Below, one piece after another: positions 55,786 through 64,000 of a DNA stretch of 64,000 bases. This stretch comes from Amyelois transitella (taxonomy: Eukaryota > Arthropoda > Insecta > Lepidoptera > Pyralidae): NCBI RefSeq assembly GCF_032362555.1, contig NC_083510.1:6661501-6725500 (forward strand), in the 5' to 3' direction. Both the position numbers and the translations under genes were made by a program. The first letter of the stretch is position 1. Each line of letters begins with the position of its first letter. Below the pieces are notes generated by a model. It was given only the letters and a program-made list of their open reading frames with translations, ran no database searches and had not been told where the DNA came from.

Positions 55786-56055
55786 TATACTAATATTATA
55801 AAGCTGAAGAGTTTGTTTGTTTGAACGCGCTAATCTCAGGAACTACTGGTTCGAATTGAAAAAATATTTTTGTGTTGAATAGACAATTTATCGAGGAAGG
55901 CTGTAAGCTAACAACATCACGCTGAAACTATTAGGAGCGAGGAAATAATGGAGAATGTGAAAAAAATCGGGGAAAGTTATTCATCATTGAGGGCTTCAAT
56001 TATGCCCAAAATAACTATTCCACGCGGTCGTAGCCGCGGGCACACCTAGTCTATA
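55786..56055 (-). repeat. interspersed repeat A, copy 4
   Basis: ATCTATACTAATATTATAAA at the left and CCACGCGGTCGTAGCCGCGG at the right. Confidence 0.75.
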
Positions 56056-56375
56056 CTGAAATTTCAGGTAAGTACCTACATAAGTAGGTAGGTACCTGAT
56101 TGAAAAATTTACAATAACTTGTTTCTACCTGATTTGTATTGTGTTAAGGCCTTATCATCATCCCTATTGATGGGCAAGCAGACAGTCATTAAAACTATAA
56201 AAATATGGAAAGAAAAATAATACTTACGAGAATTAGAGCGCCGCCAAGTTATCTATTTTTGATGCGGCACAGCTCGTGAAGCAGAAAAAAATATTTACCA
56301 CAAACTTCATTGATGCAGTAGGTTAGCTTATCTGCACCACCTTAACCACACGTAGATAAGTACGTAATTTGGCAA

Positions 56376-56544
56376 ATGAGGACGACTTTATTGCTCGCGT
56401 TGGTGATTTATTACTACTTAAGCATTTATTACTCTGTCGGTAAAAAAAATTGCCCTGTTCGTCGGGACGAAGCCATATACCCCGAGAAAGCAGGATGTGG
56501 TCATTTTAAAATTGAAATTGACGTGCTGACTGCATTGATGCAAA
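56376..56544 (+). CDS. candidate first coding exon of a secreted protein, unidentified
   Basis: From ATG 56376, 56 codons plus one base run into a good donor (CAAA|GTAAGT). The N-terminus (RTTLLLALVIYYYLSIYYSVG) is a convincing signal peptide. The mature part CPVRRDEAIYPEKAGCGHFK has two cysteines and a proline/charged composition unlike the surrounding repeats. I do not recognise the family. No partner exon could be assigned downstream; the remainder may lie beyond the pogo element or outside the window. The frame also stays open past the donor to 56720, but that extension looks random. Confidence 0.4.
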
Positions 56545-58639
56545 GTAAGTGCTTATTGCAATCAACAATCACACATTATCATGACATCCTCTTTTTCTTG
56601 AACAATTTAAGGCACAGTACTGGTAAAATTTATTTTTATAATGATAACATATCAACCCTCTTCAAAAAAATGTATTGCTATGCGATTTCCTCAGATAAAA
56701 AAAATACGTTTCTAAGATAAAATTAATCTAGACGGTTTAAAGCAACGCAGTCATTCATGTATCTCCTGCTTGCGAGTTTCATTTACGAACTAGGTTGTGA
56801 GTTGTGAGACTTGTGTGTACTTATTTTCCCTACTTCTTTTTTTACGTTTGTCGCTCTGAACTCCTGGAAATCCGTCTGGACGTTATAAAGTCGTGCTATT
56901 TTTATCTCGTTTAGGTAGTTATAATCCTGACGAGTTGTTACCCGCAAGTCCCGCAACGGCAATAACTCTATAGATAGGATTTCTGCACATCGTAATCTAT
57001 TCTTTGTGAAACCCCCTTGTTTATATGATTAGTATCTATGCTTTTCAATCGCTTCTTGCAATCGCTTCTCTGCATTTCACGTCCTTGCATTACAATTTCC
57101 ATCATAAAATCAGAACTTTTATTCATAAGTATTTGTATGACTTCCACGCAACGAATATTGGTGCGGATTTAATTTTGGTCCGGAAGGTTAATTAGTATCT
57201 AATGTACAGTCGGTACACTGGTTACCGTTACCGGGGCGGGTTGATAAGAGTTTATAAGTATCCTTATCAAGACTTAGCCACCAACAACAATGGTTCTTTA
57301 ATCGCGTGCAAATATTTATTGAGTTAATTTTGGAATAAAATGATAAGTCTAAGTACATCTAGCGCCAAATAAAGATTTTTCTTTCTTCTTTCTTTCTTTT
57401 TCTTTCTTTCTTTCTGTATTTTTGTACACTAGTAGGTACCAACTACCCATACCTACCTATGGATGACTAAAAAATTGTTACTAAAAGTCCCCATACAAGT
57501 AGTAGAATTTTTTTTTGCGAAATGGTTCGAAAACAATAATCGCTTGCACGAAGAAAGCGGCATCATTGTCTATCGATCTTGCGGAAAATGTGGCAATTGA
57601 GTAGGGGGGAAAATTATCAGAAAAAATAACCGAAGTGCTGATATACCGAACAGTTCGGTAGGTAAAACCTGGCATGTTTGAACTTAACATTGAACATATT
57701 TTTTTTAAATTCATAATGGGAGCGAATAACAATTTCAGAGATACTGATTCTGATTATATTCTCAAAAAAAAAAAATTAATATATTACAAGTATTATCATT
57801 ACTTTTAGGTTCCTTAACTTAGGCAAATCACGATGTTCGACTATCTACGGTCTGACAAAGTATTATAAGTAACAAACAGTCTACCCGGTTGTAAAATCTG
57901 CAACACTCCAATTTATGCGTTTGCATTGCTTTAAAAAGAAAATTAAATCTTTATTTCAGATAAAGCTCATTATTAATTCTGTGCTATTTACTTGCCATAA
58001 GTCAAGATAGATAACTTTATATTTTTACTTTTTACATAAGTATATATAAAATTGTTGAAACATATATTTTTTGTATAATGATAACTTATCTTATTTTAAT
58101 TTAAACTGGTTACATAATGTTCATTACACGAAGATAATTAGTGCATACTTGCGATGATGTGACTGCGTAATTTGCTTACATTGTGATGTGAAACTCATTG
58201 CTCTACTCATAGAGCTCCTTGGTTACTGATCCTTACCTACCATATTTATAATGTCAACTAAATTGTCTATTTAAATACGTGCTACTTTAAGCTGAATAAA
58301 TCCAACGTTCCTTTATGGTCTTTGTTCTTGTATCAATATATTCAGGTAAAAAAAAGTTTTAATAAGTATCTATGTATTCCAATATTAATAATGTTTTTGA
58401 CAACCGGCCTTTTAGAATTGACGATGGAATCATTCTGCTGCTTACGTTTGAGTCGTGAGTTTTCTGTTAAGAAAATGAATCTATTCACATAAAATATTTG
58501 GTATTATTCGAGCTTACTTCTGTATTAAGCTATAATACAAGAGAGCTGGAATATTGGGCTTAATATTCCAGGTCTCTTACTCTTCTTGCACACGACTGTC
58601 ATTTAAAAAATTTAACTGCTGAACACACCAAAACGAGAC
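56545..58639. other. no further gene recognised
   Basis: AT-rich DNA. A (TTTC)n/(TTTCTTTC) microsatellite lies at 57377-57414, preceded by an interspersed-repeat tail (GCGCCAAATAAAGATTTTTC). A short hairpin with GGAATATT arms lies near 58550-58580. Confidence 0.45.
57377..57414. repeat. (TTTC)n microsatellite
   Basis: Imperfect TTTC units following AAAGATTTTTC. Confidence 0.85.
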
Positions 58640-59020
58640 GATACATGCTCCTTTCATTGCGGGTCTTTCTTTAAACAAAATTAGAAAGAGATTATTAGAG
58701 AAATTTACTATGACTCTAGATGAAACTTTGTACCTTGCTTTTTCTCTTGAAAGCGCGGAGAATATATCAAATATACTTAATTAAGTCGAAAGCTAGTTCA
58801 GCTACATTTTCGAATGCTGTTCCGAACCCAAAATCGCAACTTCAAGAAGACAAAATACAGCGGCTATTCAAAATCAGCGACGAAAGTGCTTCTTTTGTGG
58901 TAGTAATGTTCATCAAAGAATAAAATGTCCTGCCTTTTACGCTGAATGTCAACTTTGCTTTAAAAAAGTACAATTCGCCATTGTCTGTAAAAATTCAAGG
59001 CAACGATACACAAATGACTA
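58640..59020 (+). pseudogene. Gypsy-type Gag fragment with zinc knuckles
   Basis: In shifting frames it reads PFIAGLSLNKIRKRLLEKF (compare the Gag at about 1920), then CFFCGSNVHQRIKC (a complete C-X2-C-X4-H-X4-C knuckle) and CQLCFKKVQFAIVC, where the His of the second knuckle is Gln. Frameshifts and stops break the coding sequence. No LTRs were seen. Confidence 0.7.
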
Positions 59021-59853
59021 ATCAATCAATCAAATTCAATGTGTGGTTAAATTAAATTTCACTGCTTATCTTATCGGATATTGTATAAGTACCGTCATAG
59101 CGCCTTACTTGAGACAGTTTTGGAATTCAGGTGTTTATAAACTTTTACTGTGTCAACGAATAGTGACAGTATTCACATCTATAATATAGTCTGTACCTTT
59201 TTTATCCAAAAAATGCTTCCCCAAGCCCATAGGTACATCACAGATTTTTTATTTTTTTTATTTTTGCTGTCTCATGTTACCATCATGAAGTGCCATAATT
59301 GATACACCACACAAAACATATGAAAGTATCATGAATAGAATTTAAATGAATACTTGAGACAGTAAAAAAATTCAAAAACTACATGACCAACTGAAAATTT
59401 TTTTTTTGGGCAGCTGCACTAAATTTTAAGTACCAAAAATGAAACAAGTTCCGTATAGCTCAATTTTTATTAATATTCATTACAATCAGTTTAAATCAAC
59501 GTTGTTCGCTTATTTGGCAATGCAGTGAAAACAAATAGAAATACTTTTCTAAAGTAAAATAAGGAGAAAATAATGAAACAAGAATTTAATCTTCCATAAC
59601 TCAAAAACTTATAACAATCATACTCCAATATTTTCATATATAGTGGGTACTATAGTAACTAAAAAAATAATACACGTTTTTGGTAGCTTTATAAGCTAAT
59701 CATTACAATAATTAAACATTACAAAAATAATCAGATAAATCAGTTTCTAAAATGAGACGTTTCAAGTTGACTGCATGTATCAAATTGACAACACTTAAGT
59801 GAGTACTTGAACTTACAACTAATAAACAATATTCTTCAGTCTTAAAATTTCAA

Positions 59854-62220
59854 TCAGTCTTCATTAATAATAAGATTTGGCTTTATATTACTTACATTTA
59901 CATTGAAACTGTAACGACCTCTTTTCAACAATACTGGCTTAACAACTGATATAATTTTTTGAGAGTCAACAGTCATAATATCATCAACAGGGGGAAATAC
60001 ATAAATTCCTTTATTTGTGCTTTTTCTCAAAAACTTACAGGAATACTCATTCTCATTTAATATTTCAGTTATCTGAGCAAAGAACTCTTTTACCATTGGT
60101 TTATTTTTAAAGCCATCATATATTAAGTGAATTTTTACAAAGTCATACATTTTTACAGATACTTCAGAAGTAGGTTCGGTTTCTATATGTTCATTCTTGG
60201 TTTCACTTAAAATTTGTTTCAGTTTCATTTTAGCAGATTTGGAGGATGATGGTTGCTGTGTTGATTTAAATACTTTTGGCTGCGAAGTTATATCGTTTTG
60301 ATCTTTAGGTTTGCGTTTTATATCAATAGATTTAGAGGTAGATGGTTGCTGTTCTGGTTCATATACTTTTGGTAGCGTAATAATGTCGTCTTGATTAGTG
60401 GAAGATAATGGTTCCTGTGGTGATGCAAATACTTCTGGCTGAGTAATTACATTATTTTGATCTTTTGTGGAAGAAGACAGTTTCTGTACTGATTTAGATA
60501 TTTTTGATTGCGAAATTATGTCCTCTTCACCTTTTGATTTTTCTCGTGATTTAGAGACTCTTGGCTGGAAAAATATATTTTCTTGATCTTCAGAATCTAA
60601 ATATACATGTTTTCTTTGTTGTTTTAATTTAATGTTAGGAATGATATTTGATTGGGTTGTGGTTTTTTCTATCAAATTATCGAAATCTTGTAATTCAGAT
60701 ATATTATCACTATCAGATGTATCATGTACAGAATAATTGCTAGAAACTGTAGTATCCGTGTCTTCTTCACGTGCTGTTTTCGGTTGCGTAAATAATGGAT
60801 CTGAATCTATGTTTACTTCTAAATAATCTTCTTCTGCATCACAAATTCCCACGTCTACTTCTTCAATATTTTGAGTATTTGAAGGATTTGTAATATCGGA
60901 GACTGTAAGGCTTTGACCTGCCGAAGCTTGCAATTTTTTCTTTCTCACTTTAAGAGGAGCTGATGTATTAAGACGACTTTCTTTTAAAAAACTTTCGAAT
61001 GCACTCGCCCATTCTTTAGATGTGCTGTTATTTTCTGGAGTTTCAACGGGAAGCTTGGCCAGAACTGTTTGTTTGTTGAGAGGGCAAATCCCAGCTGCAC
61101 GAAACCCTGACTTTAAATTCTCTGAAGATGTCAACAGTTGATCTAACGATCGTTTTAAAAGTCGCGGAAACTGATCTTTGGGAATGCAGCCCCTGGTTTT
61201 CTGCTTCCATTCTAATAAGGTTTTTCGCCATATTGCTTTAAGTGGACGGAAGTAAGCGACATCAAGCGGTTGGGTTAAGTGTGAACTATTTGCAGGGAGA
61301 AATATGAAACGAATATCTGATTCCGCACATTTTTGTATAACCTTTACAGACAGATGACTTGCCAGGTTATCTCCTAGTATTGCTTTCGGACCTTCACCTA
61401 CCGAACTGAAATAAGGTACAACCACTTTGAAAAACCAGTCTTCAAACGTTGTACTGTCAAACCAACCGCTTCTTGTTCGATTGTAGAATGTATTAGCTGG
61501 CCCTCCTCTCAACCAAGAATCGTAAAGGTGCTCAGCCTTATATACGACATATATTGGTAATAAAGCTCCTGATGCTGATCCTGCAAACATAACCGATGTG
61601 CTCGATTTCGAAGCGTCAATGATATTTTTTGGACTTTTGAAACCTCTTCTTACTAATACTTTTGTTTTTCCAGGGTCGTCGGTAAAGTTAGTTTCATCAA
61701 AATTCACAATTGCTTCTGGTTTTACTCCCTCCAAGCTAATCATTAGATTATCAAAATAATCAGATATCATTTCAGGATTAACAGCAGCTCTTGCTCTTTT
61801 AATGTTTTCACAAAACTTGTACGAAATTTCATGTTTGTTTCGGTCTAAAAATCCTTTCAACCAAAATCTTCCTGGCAAATTGTTCTTAAATCTAGGTTCT
61901 GTCTTTCCCTTCGTGTCAAGGTATTGCTTCACAATAAGCGTCAAGTCAAAGGCTGTTATAGGAAATCCCCATTTCCCGCAAAGAATTAAGGCTTCTACAA
62001 TTATATTTTCATCTTCATTTGAAAAAACTGTGGGTCTTCCAACTTTATTCATATGCTTACAACGCACTTTTCTCTGTACAGTGGCTGGTGGAACATTATA
62101 TTTTTCTGCAGCTTTTCTAATCGACATACCTTTTCGCACTGAAGCCACTGCATTTTCAACCGCTTCATTGGAGTAGTTACGGTATGGCCGTGACCCAATT
62201 TTCTTTCGATACCTTCCCAT
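59854..62220 (-). CDS. pogo/Tigger-like transposase, 788 residues
   Basis: It has a pipsqueak-type helix-turn-helix at about 15-58 (YSNEAVENAVASVRKGMSIR...YNVPPATVQRKV), a CENP-B-type second DNA-binding helix region (about 75-145) and a DDE_1 catalytic core. Catalytic acids are Asp175 (VNFDETNF), Asp284 (ILGDNLASH) and Asp320 (LTQPLDVAYFRPLK), giving a DD35D arrangement. The C-terminal 370 residues are low-complexity, with four or five degenerate 25-30-residue repeats of the form DQND-I-SQPKVF-S-QQPSSS, before a globular-looking end (VKMYDFVKIHLIYDG). It is intact from ATG to TAA, so enzymatic activity is possible. Cut-and-paste transposition at TA sites is the family role. Confidence 0.92.
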   Translation of the reverse strand: MGRYRKKIGSRPYRNYSNEAVENAVASVRKGMSIRKAAEKYNVPPATVQRKVRCKHMNKVGRPTVFSNEDENIIVEALILCGKWGFPITAFDLTLIVKQYLDTKGKTEPRFKNNLPGRFWLKGFLDRNKHEISYKFCENIKRARAAVNPEMISDYFDNLMISLEGVKPEAIVNFDETNFTDDPGKTKVLVRRGFKSPKNIIDASKSSTSVMFAGSASGALLPIYVVYKAEHLYDSWLRGGPANTFYNRTRSGWFDSTTFEDWFFKVVVPYFSSVGEGPKAILGDNLASHLSVKVIQKCAESDIRFIFLPANSSHLTQPLDVAYFRPLKAIWRKTLLEWKQKTRGCIPKDQFPRLLKRSLDQLLTSSENLKSGFRAAGICPLNKQTVLAKLPVETPENNSTSKEWASAFESFLKESRLNTSAPLKVRKKKLQASAGQSLTVSDITNPSNTQNIEEVDVGICDAEEDYLEVNIDSDPLFTQPKTAREEDTDTTVSSNYSVHDTSDSDNISELQDFDNLIEKTTTQSNIIPNIKLKQQRKHVYLDSEDQENIFFQPRVSKSREKSKGEEDIISQSKISKSVQKLSSSTKDQNNVITQPEVFASPQEPLSSTNQDDIITLPKVYEPEQQPSTSKSIDIKRKPKDQNDITSQPKVFKSTQQPSSSKSAKMKLKQILSETKNEHIETEPTSEVSVKMYDFVKIHLIYDGFKNKPMVKEFFAQITEILNENEYSCKFLRKSTNKGIYVFPPVDDIMTVDSQKIISVVKPVLLKRGRYSFNVNVSNIKPNLIINED

Positions 62221-62358
62221 GTTCTGTCAAAAAATCGAAATGAAGATTTAGGTAAGCCCAAGATAATTGTCTTTCTTGGCAAATTTTCTTGTCAATTATT
62301 TTACCCTTCCATTGAAATCTTCAAAACCATAGTAGACATGAAAATTCATTACATACAC

Positions 62359-62405
62359 CACAGATATAAAAACATTACATTAAATGTAATGTTATTATAT
62401 CTGTG
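62359..62405. repeat. 23-bp near-perfect hairpin inside the pogo element
   Basis: Arms 62359-62381 and 62383-62405 pair with one mismatch and one unpaired base; the left arm begins CACAGATATAAAAACATT. Confidence 0.85.
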
Positions 62406-63158
62406 ACATACATCAAAAGATAATTTTTATAGGATTGATTAATAAGAATAGAACATTTTACACCATTGTTATTTTTATGAAAAGATTATCCATTAATCGC
62501 AAAAAAAATCCTTTTCGTTCACATTCATATTATATTTAAAATACTTGACAACAAGTTTACATGAATCTATGGTTTCTATGATTTCATTGAAATATTAAAT
62601 TTTTGACAGAAAAAAATGGCCGCAAAACGAGCTTTTAATTAAAAAGAAAGTTTTAACAATTATTAAGCCATTTTGAGACATAGTAAATAACTTGAGACAG
62701 TTGGTAACTTGAAACAGTAGGTAACATGAGACAGTAGATAACATGAAACAAATGTATCAAATTACAACCACTTCGAAATATTTTCATTTGGAGTGGCACA
62801 CAAGCCGTCGTTTTAACTTAAAATTCACGAAACCTTTGATAGTTTGTAGCTAAATAGTAAGGTTAGGTTATGCAAAGACCAGATTTTGACAAAGATCAAC
62901 ACAGATCGAGTAACATGTGAAGTTTTATGAACCACAGAACTTAACAATTTATTGTGAAAACTTTCAACTCTAATTATTCATAAAATAGGCTTGAAAAGAC
63001 TTACTTTAGTTATTATTTATCTTGCACACACTTTTCTCCTGTCGCCATGACACTTGCCAGCAGTAATGTTACCATGTGTAAAAAAATATGGGTGCGTTCG
63101 AAAAAACCAGTTATTTGTATCAAGTTAACCTGCAGTATCAAGTAAGGCACATTGACGG

Positions 63159-63888
63159 TATCAAGTTTTTTTTCTTTTATTGCCGTGAATTTATTACTTA
63201 CTCGTATCTACCTAATGATAACTTTGAAATAATGTTGGTGCACCAAAACTGCAGTACAATTTATAAGATCCGTTTATAATGAAGCATGCAACCAGACATT
63301 GATACAGACGAATGTTATCGAACTGTCTAATTGAACAAAGATAAATTTTATCTCACTGCAGTCTATTCAAATACAGTCGTGCCACGAAAAACTTGCATCT
63401 CAGGTGGCTTTGCTATAGTCAATGTCAAGGTTACCTTCGGAACTGACCTAGGGAACCTAAATTGCTCTTGAACTCGCTCACACAGTGGCCTCAATTGTGT
63501 TGTGCCCCATCTAATGCACCGGTTAACAACCTCTAGAGTCAAGGTGCCTGCTGTTGTTTGCATTGTGAAAGGAAGTCCCAAAACTATCAAGCCAGAATGA
63601 CACGCGGGGCACTCCTTGACACAAAAGTAAAACATTTATGTGGCCACCCACGAGCACGAGTAGGTACATCATTTATAGCAATTTTTTGAAAAGAAAATAC
63701 TTTTACTAAATATTTGGGTTCTTTACCCTTCTACCCTTTACCCATGGTATTTAATAAAATCCGGACCATATATTTTCTTATCATTTAGAATGTCTTACCA
63801 TCTAACAAAACGGATGGGATGCGTCATTGTTTGAGTGCATCCTTTGCAGCAATGATTTGGTCGATTATCATTATTAATTTCTTGATCC
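63159..63888. other. unresolved region with exon-like minus-strand frame
   Basis: A minus-strand open frame at 63363-63635 contains CPACHSGLIVLGLPFTMQTT, with an AG (GTGTCAAG|GAGTGC) before it and a donor-like CCTAG|GTCAGT after the segment ending QFRFPR. It could be a host exon or transposon remnant; I do not recognise it. Confidence 0.3.
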
Positions 63889-64000
63889 GTGATCAATTAA
63901 ACTGGTTCCCTATCAGAGCTCGCCGAAATCTCCATATTCTCTCTCTTTTGTTTGATGTTCTTTTTAATCCTTCTTTCCCTTCGTACCTTCGCGAAAAGTT
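63889..64000 (+). pseudogene. LINE reverse-transcriptase C-terminal fragment running off the window
   Basis: The frame reads LNWFPIRARRNLHILSLL and LFNPSFPSYLREKF, a typical post-RT tail segment of Jockey/CR1-type LINE ORF2. The last base of the window is inside it. Confidence 0.7.

Larger units (their letters stand above)
59092..63158 (-). mobile_element. pogo/Tigger-like DNA transposon, apparently intact (4067 bp)
   Basis: Inverted ends: TACCGTCATAGCGCCTTACT at 59090 and the inverse of TACCGTCAATGTGCCTTACT ending at 63160; TA on both sides fits the Tc1/mariner/pogo target duplication. Subterminal motifs ACTTGAGACAGT / AACATGAGACAG recur at both ends (about 59108, 59268 inverted, 59356; 62691, 62722). 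It carries one long uninterrupted transposase frame. Confidence 0.8.

Noticed and set aside
1..64000. CRISPR array, bacterial operon or prophage
   Set aside because: No regularly spaced repeats of that kind; introns, SINEs and insect genes show a eukaryotic chromosome. Periodic hits are SINE copies and microsatellites.

Overview
The window is AT-rich, intron-bearing insect DNA, almost certainly from a moth or butterfly. Three things point there: a catalytically complete GH16 beta-1,3-glucanase of the type found in lepidopteran midguts; very many copies of a roughly 260-bp SINE-like repeat ending in (ATGT)n, a type I associate with moth genomes; and compact animal gene models with canonical GT-AG introns. 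The species cannot be named from the sequence alone.

Seven host genes can be rebuilt exon by exon, several from exons too short to stand out as open frames. (1) 3706-20026 (+): the C-terminal catalytic domain of a lipoamide acyltransferase (E2)-like protein, with four exons, a 14-kb first intron full of retrotransposons and a mutated active-site motif; its 5' part lies off the left edge. (2) 22170-26063 (-): a MAIP1-like mitochondrial protein (Tim44-like fold), with one short linking exon not found. (3) 30527-34654 (+): secreted GH16 beta-1,3-glucanase, seven exons. (4) 34854-38088 (-): RABL3, a Rab-like GTPase, five exons, tail-to-tail with the glucanase only 199 bp away. (5) 38588-40507 (+): a Frizzled-kringle receptor tyrosine kinase (Nrk/MuSK/Ror group) with an uninterrupted coding region, divergent from RABL3 across 499 bp. 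(6) 42521-49957 (+): TFIIE alpha subunit, eight exons. (7) 51060-53928 (-): AFG1-like mitochondrial ATPase, seven exons, convergent with TFIIE alpha.

The rest is mostly mobile DNA. 1-20 kb holds a deleted Gypsy-type LTR element (1288-2882), a GC-rich TIR element joined to an intact LINE reverse-transcriptase frame (6079-8948), a decayed CR1/Jockey-type LINE (9823-13613), an RNase H-bearing LINE tail (14470-15246), a 646-bp TIR element (16674-17319), tRNA-headed SINEs and locally duplicated SINE blocks. The right end carries an apparently intact 4.07-kb pogo/Tigger-like DNA transposon (59092-63158) with a 788-residue DDD transposase, and a LINE fragment runs off the right edge.

The most notable observations are the E2-like gene with a changed DHRxxDG motif, a textbook snap-back template-switch palindrome found by comparing two SINE-block duplicates, a 3' tail shared between a LINE and the dominant SINE, and the intact pogo-like transposon with subterminal repeats and an internally repetitive tail.
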